Shown: positions 1 through 5,414, counted from the first letter of the stretch. The stretch is 5,611 bases of DNA from an uncultured Butyricicoccus sp. (GCA_900555465.1 USLE01000105.1:1-5611), one strand, 5' to 3'. Translations and numbers: made by a program. Notes: generated from the letters alone by a model not told the origin.

Positions 1-3
1 ACA

Positions 4-1097
4 ATGGCTGATTTCAACAACACCAACCTCGCCGATTTCAGCGGCGTATGGGTATTTTGTGAGCAGCGTCAGGGCAAGCTGCAGCCGACCGTGCTGGAGC
101 TGATCTCCGAGGCGCGCAAGCTGGCGGACGACATGGGCACCGAGGTCTGCGGCCTGCTGCTGGGCGGCAAGGGCGTAGGCGACGCGATGGCCAAGGAGCT
201 GGGCGCTTACGGCGCTGACAAGGTCCTGGTAGCTGAGGACGACCTGCTTGAGACCTACACCACCGACGCTTACGCGAAGGTGATCTGCGAGACCGTTATG
301 GCCAAGAAGCCGGAGATCATGCTGATCGCGGCGACCAACATCGGCCGTGACCTGGGCCCGCGCTGCGCAGCCCGTCTGCACACCGGCCTGACCGCGGACT
401 GCACGCACCTCGACGTAGACGTTGAGAAGTACGCAGCCTTCCTGCAGGAAGCGTCCACCCTGCCGCAGGCGCAGATCGACGCGCTCGACCGCGCTGACCG
501 CAACCTGAAGATGACCCGTCCGGCATTCGGCGGCCACCTGATGGCTACCATCATCTGGCTACTGTCCGTCCGGGCGTTCTGAAGAAGGGCGAGTACGACG
601 AGGCGAAGGCAAACGCTGTAGCAGTTGAGAAGCTGGACGTTGCGCTGTCCGCAGACGACATCGAGACCAAGGTGCTCGAGGTTGTCAAGGAGGCCAAGGA
701 GCTGGTCGACCTGACCGGCGCTGACGTTGTCGTATCCGTTGGCCGCGGCATCTCCAAGGATGTCGAGACCGGCATCAAGCTGGCGGAAGAGCTCGCAGCA
801 GAGTTCGGCGGCGTAGTCGGCGGCAGCCGTGCGGCGATCGACTCCGGCTGGCTGACCGCTGACCATCAGGTAGGCCAGACCGGCAAGACCGTACATCCGA
901 AGCTGTATGTTGCGCTGGGCATCTCGGGCGCGATCCAGCACAAGGCTGGTATGCAGGATTCTGAGTGCATCGTAGCAGTCAACAAGGCGGATTCCGCTCC
1001 GATCTTCGACGTAGCTGACTACGGCATCTGCGGCGACCTGTTCAAGGTCGTTCCGATGATGATCGACGCGATCCGCGCTGCCAAGGCTTCCAAGTAA
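4..1097 (+). pseudogene. etfA: Electron transfer flavoprotein alpha subunit, frame broken by a short deletion
   Basis: EtfA binds FAD and, with EtfB, exchanges electrons with acyl-CoA (butyryl-CoA) dehydrogenase in the cytoplasm. The first frame (from ATG at 4) gives the N-terminal domain with GRDLGPR (residues 114-120), LTADCT (129-134) and TRPAFGGHLMATII (171-184), then leaves the family and stops at 580-582. The family sequence resumes one frame over at 558 (ATVRPGVLKKG) and runs 179 residues to TAA at 1095-1097. It includes [14 protein letters not shown] and the EtfA signature [18 protein letters not shown] at about 900-960. Repaired, the protein would be about 371 residues. That is longer than the roughly 335-340 of many clostridial EtfAs because of an insert around residues 142-168 that I recall from Oscillospirales homologues. 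As written, only a 192-residue product lacking the FAD domain would be made. Real mutation and sequence or assembly error cannot be told apart here. No upstream RBS or etfB is visible because the window starts 3 nt before the ATG. Confidence 0.93.
550..566 (+). other. etfA: Frameshift/deletion junction in etfA
   Basis: Frame 1 is good EtfA up to Ile184 (553-555). The next bases, TG at 556-557, run straight into GCT ACT GTC at 558-566, which is good EtfA in the frame starting at 558. Homologues as I remember them carry about eight residues here (approximately C-P-D-N-R-P-C-M). Restoring them needs 22 missing nt, and 22 is 1 mod 3, which is exactly the observed frame change. The inferred missing segment would begin after one TG and end with another, so the junction fits a 2-bp microhomology deletion next to the repeated ATGGCTAC (MAT...MAT). 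The missing bases are inferred from the family, not seen. Confidence 0.8.
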
Positions 1098-1158
1098 GTC
1101 CATCCTATCTCCACTGATTTCCCGAAGCGCGCCGCGCACCTCCTGTTCTCCTCCTTTA

Positions 1159-1181
1159 CGCGAAGCCGGAGCATCTTCGCG
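1159..1181 (+). other. Short hairpin downstream of etfA
   Basis: CGCGAAG (1159-1165) pairs with CTTCGCG (1175-1181) around a 9-nt loop. The bases after it are only mildly T-rich (CAATCTTTCT), so it is at best a weak terminator or a 3'-end stabilising structure for the etfA transcript. It lies about 60 nt after the stop codon in the 151-nt spacer, where no gene is visible. Confidence 0.4.
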
Positions 1182-1190
1182 CAATCTTTC

Positions 1191-1211
1191 TGCCGCACAG
1201 CCACTGCGGCA
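1191..1211 (+). other. Second short hairpin downstream of etfA
   Basis: TGCCGCA (1191-1197) pairs with TGCGGCA (1205-1211) around a 7-nt loop. No T-tract follows. Together with the hairpin at 1159-1181 and the strong terminator at 1249-1286 it makes three successive stem-loops between the convergent genes. Function is unknown. Confidence 0.35.
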
Positions 1212-1248
1212 CCGGCGCAGCTTCCCTTCCCATCAGTGAATTGGTATG

Positions 1249-1288
1249 AATAAAAGCCGCAGGGCATTTGCCCTGCGGCTTTTATTTT
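1249..1288. terminator. Bidirectional intrinsic terminator between etfA and glgX
   Basis: A perfect 17-bp stem, 1249-1265 with 1270-1286, closes on an ATTT loop. The stem core is GCCGCAGGGC, flanked by A/T pairs. Read on the + strand the GC stem runs into TTTTATTTTCATT and ends the etfA transcript. Read on the - strand it runs into TTTTATTCAT and ends the glgX transcript. The glgX stop codon (1290-1288) is one base from the stem, so the hairpin is shared by both convergent genes. Confidence 0.92.
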
Positions 1289-3402
1289 CATTCGTTTTCC
1301 GGTATTGGCTCCGCGATGACCACCGCGACCGACCGCGGCCCCATCGTGAACACCGCGCCGTCAAACGGCGTGTCCGGACAGAGCGGCTGCGCGCAGGAGG
1401 TGTGCACCGCCAGCCGCCAGCGCATCCCCTCGGGCGCGGCGGGCACATGCTGGTCATGCTTTTCCCAGTGCGCGTTGATTGCGAGCAGGACGATATCGTC
1501 GCCCTCCCCTTCCGGATGTTTCCCCGCGAACAGCACGCCGATCTGGCGCGTCTCGCCGTCCATCCAGCCGTTCCACGCGCCGCCGTTGTGCAGCGAAACA
1601 TCCGGCCAGCCGCAGGCGGCCGGACCGGTCGCCCCGCGCAGGATGGGATGCGCGCGGCGCAGCGTGATCATGCCCTGCACAAACTCGAACAGGTCGCGGT
1701 GGGTGTCCAGACGGTTCCAGTCCAGCCAGGAGATCTCGTTGTCCTGGCAATAGGGGTTGTTGTTGCCGAACTGCGTGTTGCCGAACTCGTCCCCCGCCGG
1801 GAACATCGCCGCGCCGCGGCTGCACAGCAGCACTGCAAACGCATTTTTGCGCAGGCGGCTGCGCAGCGCGTTGATTTCCGGATCGTCGGTCTCGCCCTCT
1901 GCGCCGCAGTTCCAGCTGTTGTTGTCGTCCGCGCCGTCCGTGTTGTCCCAGCCGTTCATCTGGTTGTGCTTTTCGTTGTAGGCGTACAGGTCGTACAGCG
2001 TGAAGCCGTCGTGGCAGGTCAGGAAGTTGACCGAGGCGTTCTGGCGCTGCTCGGGCGGATACAGGTCGGGCGAGCCGCAGATGCGCTGCACCGCCGCCTG
2101 CGCCAGCCGGTCGTCGCCCTTGAGGAAGCGGCGCAGGTCGTCCCGGTACTTGCCGTTCCACTCCGCCCAGCGGTTCCAGGACGGGAACGAGCCGACCTGA
2201 TACATACCGCCCGCGTCCCACGCCTCCGCGATCAGCTTGACGCGGCCGAGGATCGGGTCAAACGACAGGCTTTCGAGCAGCGGCGGCTCGGAGAGCGGGC
2301 CGCCGTCCTCGTCGCGGCCGAGGATGCTCGCAAGGTCGAACCGGAACCCGTCCACGCGGTATTCGACCACCCAGTAGCGCAGGCAGTCCAGAATAAACTG
2401 CCGCACCATCGGGTGGTTGCAGTTGAGCGTATTGCCCACACCCGAGAAATTGTAATACTTGCCGTCCGGGGTGAGCATGTAGTAGACGTTGTTGTCCATC
2501 CCCTTGAACGAGAAAAACGGCCCGCGCTCGTCGCCCTCGGCGGTGTGATTGAACACCACATCCAGAATGACCTCAATGCCGTTTGCGTTGAGCGTGCGGA
2601 TCAGGGTCTTGAGCTCGGTGCCCTCGCGGTTGAACTCGACCGCCGCGGCATAGCCCGTATTGGGCGCGAAATAGCACACCGTGTTGTAGCCCCAATAGTT
2701 GAGCAGGCGCTTGCCGTCCACCACGCGCTCGTCCGCGAGCTCGTCAAACTCAAACACCGGCATCAGCTCGATCGTGTTGACGCCCAGCTTTTTCAGGTAG
2801 GGCAGCTTTTCCATCAGCCCGGCAAACGTGCCCGGGTGCTCCACCCCGGAGGAGGGATGCTGGCTAAAGCCGCGCACATGCAGCTCATAGATCACCATGT
2901 CCTGAAACGGGATATGGATATTGCTGTTGAAATCCCCCCAGTCGAACACATCCTCCACCACACGGGCATGGTAGGCGGTATCCGCCGAGGGGCGCTCGCC
3001 CCAGCGGCTCTGGCCGGTCACCGCGCGGGCATAGGGGTCGAGCAGGAACTTGGTCTTGTCAAACAGCAGGCCGCGCGCCGGGTCATACGGCCCGTCCATA
3101 CGGTAGGCGTATTCAAACTCCGTGATCTCCAGCCCGAACACGATCATCGACCACGTATTGCCGATGCGGAAACGGTCCGGGAGGGGCAGCACCGCATAGG
3201 GCTGCTGCTCGGTGCGGTGGAACAGGCAGAGCTCGCAGCTGGTTGCGCCGACCGAATGGATGGTAAAGCTGACGCCGCCGGGCACGATGGTCGCGCCGTT
3301 GACCAGAAACAGGCCGGGACGCACCGGGAACCCCGCGATCTCCTCGGTGGCATGCAGCTTGCGGTGCGCTGCGGTCGGGACGATCATGTTGGGATTGGAC
3401 AT
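1288..3402 (-). CDS. glgX: Glycogen debranching enzyme (isoamylase-type, GH13)
   Basis: GlgX hydrolyses alpha-1,6 branch points of glycogen or limit dextrin in the cytoplasm. The 704 residues match the usual family length. An N-terminal CBM48-like beta-sandwich spans about residues 24-115, followed by the GH13 barrel with all four conserved regions. These are DVVFNH (281-286), GFRFDLAS (352-359, nucleophile Asp356), AEAWD (392-396, acid/base Glu393) and CHD (463-465, transition-state Asp465). Family-typical stretches NEKHNQMNGWDN (476-487), AGDEFGNTQ (536-544) and CQDNEISWLDW (552-562) follow, then a C-terminal beta domain from about 615. There is no signal peptide, so it is not a secreted isoamylase. 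The start is set by GAGGA six nt upstream. The gene is monocistronic, with its own promoter at 3444-3472 and a terminator directly after its stop, convergent with etfA. No other glg gene is in view. Pullulanase activity is possible, but the motifs favour GlgX/TreX-type debranching. Confidence 0.95.
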   Translation of the reverse strand: MSNPNMIVPTAAHRKLHATEEIAGFPVRPGLFLVNGATIVPGGVSFTIHSVGATSCELCLFHRTEQQPYAVLPLPDRFRIGNTWSMIVFGLEITEFEYAYRMDGPYDPARGLLFDKTKFLLDPYARAVTGQSRWGERPSADTAYHARVVEDVFDWGDFNSNIHIPFQDMVIYELHVRGFSQHPSSGVEHPGTFAGLMEKLPYLKKLGVNTIELMPVFEFDELADERVVDGKRLLNYWGYNTVCYFAPNTGYAAAVEFNREGTELKTLIRTLNANGIEVILDVVFNHTAEGDERGPFFSFKGMDNNVYYMLTPDGKYYNFSGVGNTLNCNHPMVRQFILDCLRYWVVEYRVDGFRFDLASILGRDEDGGPLSEPPLLESLSFDPILGRVKLIAEAWDAGGMYQVGSFPSWNRWAEWNGKYRDDLRRFLKGDDRLAQAAVQRICGSPDLYPPEQRQNASVNFLTCHDGFTLYDLYAYNEKHNQMNGWDNTDGADDNNSWNCGAEGETDDPEINALRSRLRKNAFAVLLCSRGAAMFPAGDEFGNTQFGNNNPYCQDNEISWLDWNRLDTHRDLFEFVQGMITLRRAHPILRGATGPAACGWPDVSLHNGGAWNGWMDGETRQIGVLFAGKHPEGEGDDIVLLAINAHWEKHDQHVPAAPEGMRWRLAVHTSCAQPLCPDTPFDGAVFTMGPRSVAVVIAEPIPENE

Positions 3403-3408
3403 ATGGAT

Positions 3409-3413
3409 TCCTC
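3409..3413 (-). promoter_or_regulatory. Ribosome binding site of glgX
   Basis: On the - strand GAGGA, within AAGAGGAAT, stands six nt before the ATG at 3402-3400. This supports Met1 over the next in-frame Met at residue 6. Confidence 0.85.
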
Positions 3414-3443
3414 TTTTCTTCTAAACAGAACAGCTCTGCTTCC

Positions 3444-3472
3444 AGCATACCGTTTTGCCCGGCGTTTGTCAA
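3444..3472 (-). promoter_or_regulatory. Sigma-A-type promoter of glgX
   Basis: On the - strand a perfect -35 TTGACA (3472-3467) and a -10 TATGCT (3449-3444, four of six matches to TATAAT) are separated by exactly 17 nt. Transcription would start near 3437, giving a 5' leader of about 35 nt that includes the RBS. It lies downstream of the yjbQ hairpins, so glgX is an independent transcription unit. Confidence 0.82.
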
Positions 3473-3487
3473 CTTGCGCCCGACAAA

Positions 3488-3529
3488 CCGGACAGAAAAC
3501 GCGCCCCTTGCATGTATCCGGTAGAAAAC
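3488..3529 (-). repeat. Pair of direct repeats upstream of the glgX promoter
   Basis: CCGGACAGAAAAC (3488-3500) and CCGGTAGAAAAC (3518-3529) on the + strand are near-identical and start 30 bp apart, about three helical turns. A partial copy, ACAGAAAA, sits at 3555-3562. They lie 16-57 bp upstream of the glgX -35 box, a suitable place for a regulator, but they match no binding site I know. They may be chance. Confidence 0.35.
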
Positions 3530-3557
3530 CCGGCCACACGCCAGCGCGCATAAAACA

Positions 3558-3584
3558 GAAAATGGCCGCTGTGCGGCCATTTTC
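3558..3584 (-). terminator. Intrinsic terminator, probably of the rmlA-yjbQ operon
   Basis: A perfect 12-bp stem, GAAAATGGCCGC (3558-3569) with GCGGCCATTTTC (3573-3584), has a 3-nt loop. On the - strand it is followed by TGTTTTATG, the expected direction for transcripts leaving yjbQ, about 150 nt after the yjbQ stop. A-rich and T-rich arms flank a GC core, so it could also work on the + strand. Confidence 0.75.
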
Positions 3585-3590
3585 ATCAGG

Positions 3591-3614
3591 ACCGCCGGCT
3601 TTGCCGGCGGTTTT
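3591..3614 (+). terminator. GC-rich hairpin followed by T4 on the + strand
   Basis: ACCGCCGGC (3591-3599) pairs with GCCGGCGGT (3603-3611) around TTT and is followed by further T residues to 3614 on the + strand. No + strand gene ends upstream of it: the sequence to its left is the glgX promoter region, with glgX on the - strand. It may back up the terminator at 3558-3584, block antisense transcription, or be part of the hairpin cluster up to 3730. Confidence 0.5.
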
Positions 3615-3630
3615 GATACCAGTGCGCGAT

Positions 3631-3656
3631 TTTGTGTGCCGCCTGCGGCGCGCAAA
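3631..3656 (+). other. Hairpin in the yjbQ-glgX spacer, better paired on the + strand
   Basis: TTTGTGTGCCG (3631-3641) pairs with CGGCGCGCAAA (3646-3656) around a 4-nt loop. Two of the 11 pairs are G-U wobbles if the RNA is read from the + strand, but A/C mismatches if read from the - strand. Confidence 0.45.
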
Positions 3657-3666
3657 CATCGCGTTC

Positions 3667-3700
3667 GGGACTTGTCCGCGTCTCCGACGCGGCACGTCCC
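3667..3700. other. Two-part hairpin in the yjbQ-glgX spacer
   Basis: The outer stem is GGGAC (3667-3671) with GTCCC (3696-3700). The inner stem is CCGCGTC (3676-3682) with GACGCGG (3686-3692) around TCC. An internal loop of 4 and 3 nt separates them. No T-tract is adjacent, so it is not a classical terminator. Confidence 0.5.
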
Positions 3701-3703
3701 TTC

Positions 3704-3730
3704 TCGCTGGAACCTGTACGGTTCCAGCGA
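3704..3730. other. Perfect hairpin directly after the yjbQ stop
   Basis: TCGCTGGAACC (3704-3714) pairs with GGTTCCAGCGA (3720-3730), giving 11 bp around a 5-nt loop. It begins three nt after the yjbQ stop codon. It lacks a following T-tract on either strand. It could protect the 3' end of the rmlA-yjbQ mRNA from exonucleases. Confidence 0.55.
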
Positions 3731-3733
3731 AAC

Positions 3734-4186
3734 TCATTCTCCCATCACCTGAAACACCACGTCCCGCGTGCGGTTGCGCGTGTCGCACTCGACCAGCGTC
3801 AGGTTCTGCCACGGGCCGATGGTGATCTCCCCTTCCACGAACGGGATCACGATGAACGGGCTGAGCAGCGCCGCCTTGATGTGCGACGATCCGTTGTCAT
3901 CGTGCCAGGTGTCGTGGTGGTGGTAGTGGATCACGCGGCCGGTCTCGTCCGTATAGGGCGAGAATACGTCCATCGCGGCCTTGAGGTCGTGGTACACCAT
4001 GCCCGGCTCAAATTCCAGCGTGGTCAGGCCCGCGACGCCGCCGGTCGTGAACCCGGTGATGATGCCCGACTTCATGCCCGTATTGCGGCACGCATTGTGT
4101 ACCGCCGCGCGGAAATCGTCCGTGATGTCGATCATGCCCATGTGGGCCTTGGTATGGTAGGTTTTGGTTTCGGTATAAACTGCCAT
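3734..4186 (-). CDS. yjbQ: YjbQ/UPF0047 family protein
   Basis: This is a small cytoplasmic protein of the YjbQ family (UPF0047, TIGR00149). Family members have been linked to weak thiamine-phosphate-synthase activity, but the true role is unsettled. The 150 residues are close to the usual 130-140. Recognisable family elements in order are DITDDFRAAV (20-29), LTTLEFEPGMVYHDL (54-68), HHHDTWHDDNGSSHIKAALL (89-108), IPFVEGEITIGPWQNLTLVE (114-133) and the basic ending CDTRNRTRDVVFQVMG (134-149). The Asp/Asn/His cluster at 89-102 and the W126-Q127 turn are the likely functional site. The HTSA motif of the E. coli type is replaced by FTTGGVAGLT (46-55), closer to the clostridial/archaeal subgroup. 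It lies 16 nt after rmlA with its own RBS, so it is probably cotranscribed. No thiamine gene is nearby. Confidence 0.88.
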   Translation of the reverse strand: MAVYTETKTYHTKAHMGMIDITDDFRAAVHNACRNTGMKSGIITGFTTGGVAGLTTLEFEPGMVYHDLKAAMDVFSPYTDETGRVIHYHHHDTWHDDNGSSHIKAALLSPFIVIPFVEGEITIGPWQNLTLVECDTRNRTRDVVFQVMGE

Positions 4187-4196
4187 TGCGATTTTT

Positions 4197-4202
4197 CTCC
4201 TT
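4197..4202 (-). promoter_or_regulatory. Ribosome binding site of yjbQ
   Basis: On the - strand AAGGAG stands 10 nt before the yjbQ ATG and directly abuts the rmlA stop codon TAA (4205-4203). The tight packing supports a two-gene operon. Confidence 0.85.
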
Positions 4203-5060
4203 TTACAGGCACTCCAGATAGCGCCCGTACAATGTCTTGTTCAGGTCGGCGGCGTGGCGCATGAGCGTATGGTGGCTGATATAGCCGCGCTGGTACGCAA
4301 TCTCCTCCAGGCAGGCGATGTATCTGCCGGTCTCGTCCTGCACGCGCTTGACCTCCTGCGCGGAATCCAGCAGGTTTTCCGCCGTGCCTGCGTCCAGCCA
4401 GACAAAGTCGCGGTCGAGTTTGACCACGTGCAGCTTGCCGCGGCGCAGGTATTCCAGATTGACGTCCGTGATCTCGAGCTCGCCGCGCGCCGAGGGCTTG
4501 AGGTTGTGCGCGATCTCCATGACGTCGTTATCATAGAAATACAGACCGGGGACGATATAATTTGACTTGGGGTAGCGCGGCTTTTCCTCGATCGAGACCG
4601 CGCGGCCCTGCTCGTCGAACTCGACCACACCGAACGCCCGCGGGTCGTCCACATAGTAGCCGAACACGCACGCGCCCCCGCCCAGCGAAAGCGCCTTGTT
4701 CAGATAACATTCAAAATCCGGCGAATAGAAGATGTTGTCGCCCAGCACGAGGCACACGTCATCCGAGCCGACGAACTGCTCGCCGATCAGCAGCGCATCT
4801 GCGATGCCGCGCGCCACATCCTGCACCTCGTAGGTGATGTTGACGCCGAAGCGGCCGCCCGAGCCGAGCAGGCGGTAAAACGGGCCCTCTTCTCCGGGCG
4901 GGATGATGATCAGGATATCACGGATGCCCGCCTGCATCAAAACCGCAAGCGGATAGTAGATCATTGGCTTGTCGTATACCGGCAGCAGCGGCTTGCACAC
5001 CGGCCGGGTCATGGGATAAAGGCGCGAGCCCTTGCCCGCAGCAAGAATGATTCCTTTCAT
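4203..5060 (-). CDS. rmlA: Glucose-1-phosphate thymidylyltransferase (RmlA-type)
   Basis: RmlA makes dTDP-glucose from dTTP and glucose-1-phosphate, the first step towards dTDP-L-rhamnose and other surface sugars. The 285 residues match the short RmlA class (about 290). The nucleotide-binding N-terminus MKGIILAAGKGSRLYP (1-16) is followed by KPLLPVYDKPMIYYPL (23-38), VQ (79-80), LGDNIFY (106-112, metal-binding Asp108), EEKP (158-161), KSNYIVPGLYFYDNDV (165-180), KPSARGELEITDVN (188-201) and WLDAGT (221-226). Glu195 and Asp224 match the sugar and metal positions of the family. Lys-Pro (23-24) replaces the Lys-Gln of the E. coli enzyme, and LAAGKGSR replaces LAGGSGTR, so base preference (dTTP or UTP) is less certain than the fold. 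The start is set by GAGGA eight nt upstream. It is the first gene of an operon with yjbQ. No rmlB, C or D is in the window. Confidence 0.93.
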   Translation of the reverse strand: MKGIILAAGKGSRLYPMTRPVCKPLLPVYDKPMIYYPLAVLMQAGIRDILIIIPPGEEGPFYRLLGSGGRFGVNITYEVQDVARGIADALLIGEQFVGSDDVCLVLGDNIFYSPDFECYLNKALSLGGGACVFGYYVDDPRAFGVVEFDEQGRAVSIEEKPRYPKSNYIVPGLYFYDNDVMEIAHNLKPSARGELEITDVNLEYLRRGKLHVVKLDRDFVWLDAGTAENLLDSAQEVKRVQDETGRYIACLEEIAYQRGYISHHTLMRHAADLNKTLYGRYLECL

Positions 5061-5068
5061 GGCGTTGT

Positions 5069-5073
5069 TCCTC
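5069..5073 (-). promoter_or_regulatory. Ribosome binding site of rmlA
   Basis: On the - strand GAGGA, within AGAGGAAC, stands eight nt before the ATG at 5060-5058. It confirms the start that gives the canonical MKGIILA N-terminus. Confidence 0.85.
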
Positions 5074-5098
5074 TATCTTTGTTTTATATTGCGAAACT

Positions 5099-5127
5099 AT
5101 TATAGCATATGGCATATAGCATTTCTA
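5099..5127 (-). promoter_or_regulatory. Promoter of rmlA-yjbQ
   Basis: On the - strand a perfect -10 TATAAT (5104-5099) has, 17 nt upstream, TAGAAA (5127-5122) as a -35 with four of six consensus matches. Transcription would start near 5092, giving a leader of about 30 nt. The 5075-5145 stretch is clearly more AT-rich than its surroundings. Direct repeats TATAGCAT at 5101-5108 and 5115-5122 overlap the promoter and could bind a regulator. Confidence 0.75.
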
Positions 5128-5150
5128 TAGCCAAAATGGGAAATTTGCGC

Positions 5151-5170
5151 AGGGGCACACAGTGCGCCCT
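5151..5170. other. Hairpin with one bulged base
   Basis: AGGGGCAC (5151-5158) pairs with GTGC-CCCT (5162-5170), with G5166 bulged and ACA as the loop. Adjacent CCTCC/GGAGG (5168-5172 with 5176-5180) could form an alternative stem that competes for the CCT at 5168-5170. Confidence 0.4.
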
Positions 5171-5254
5171 CCCCCGGAGGTGTTCGCCTGAAAGACGGAC
5201 GGGAGTGCCCATGCTTCACGGGCGGGAACGATGTCGCTGCGCGCGACAGGCGCA

Positions 5255-5278
5255 CAAGAGGGGCCTTACCCCCTCTTG
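5255..5278. other. 9-bp perfect hairpin
   Basis: CAAGAGGGG (5255-5263) pairs with CCCCTCTTG (5270-5278) around CCTTAC. No T-tract is adjacent on either strand, so it is not an ordinary terminator. A 6-bp hairpin, TGTCGC/GCGACA (5232-5237 with 5243-5248), sits just before it. Confidence 0.5.
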
Positions 5279-5311
5279 CGAATCACCCCCGCCGGGGATG
5301 CACACGGCTGC

Positions 5312-5374
5312 CCGCGACCGCAAACAAATTTGTCCACATACTGTGGAAAAATTTGATTTGCGATAATGTCGCGG
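5312..5374. repeat. 63-nt imperfect palindrome with DnaA-box-like centre
   Basis: Nested arms pair around TAC (5339-5341). TCCACA pairs with TGTGGA, CAAATTT (5325-5331) with AAATTTG (5349-5355), CGCAAA (5319-5324) with TTTGCG (5357-5362), and CCGCGAC (5312-5318) with GTCGCGG (5368-5374). The interruptions are one G/A mismatch, one bulged A and a 5-nt asymmetric bulge. The centre reads TTGTCCACA (5330-5338) and TGTGGAAAA (5342-5350), each one base from a DnaA box and facing each other. The AT-rich core stands out in GC-rich DNA. It may be the hairpin of a mobile repeat or a protein-binding site. Confidence 0.7.
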
Positions 5375-5394
5375 CGGTTCGGTCTCACGCCTGA

Positions 5395-5414
5395 CCCCGG
5401 GGGCGGGGGGGGGG
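5395..5414 (+). other. C4-G5-C-G10 homopolymer tract
   Basis: CCCC (5395-5398), GGGGG (5399-5403), C, then ten G residues (5405-5414). Such a run is prone to slippage and sequencing error, so its exact length is doubtful. It borders the nested stem at 5413-5466. Confidence 0.8.

Noticed and set aside
556..582. Programmed ribosomal frameshift in etfA
   Set aside because: No slippery heptamer is seen at the junction, and conserved residues are missing, so frameshifting would not restore a normal protein.
672..1097. A separate 141-residue gene starting at GTG 672
   Set aside because: The EtfA similarity begins upstream at 558, there is no convincing RBS before 672, and the product is only the C-terminal part of EtfA.
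270..1184. A 304-codon open frame on the - strand, antisense to etfA
   Set aside because: It overlaps both halves of a clear EtfA and has no recognisable domain. Its continuity across the frameshift reflects composition only.
1246..3825. An 859-codon open frame on the + strand, antisense to glgX
   Set aside because: Its start lies inside the terminator stem without an RBS, its translation is rich in Val, Arg, Ala and His without recognisable domains, and it mirrors the codon structure of glgX. It is a GC-driven shadow frame.
5325..5355. Replication origin
   Set aside because: Only two near-match DnaA boxes occur, both explained by one palindrome, and no dnaA, dnaN or rep gene is nearby.
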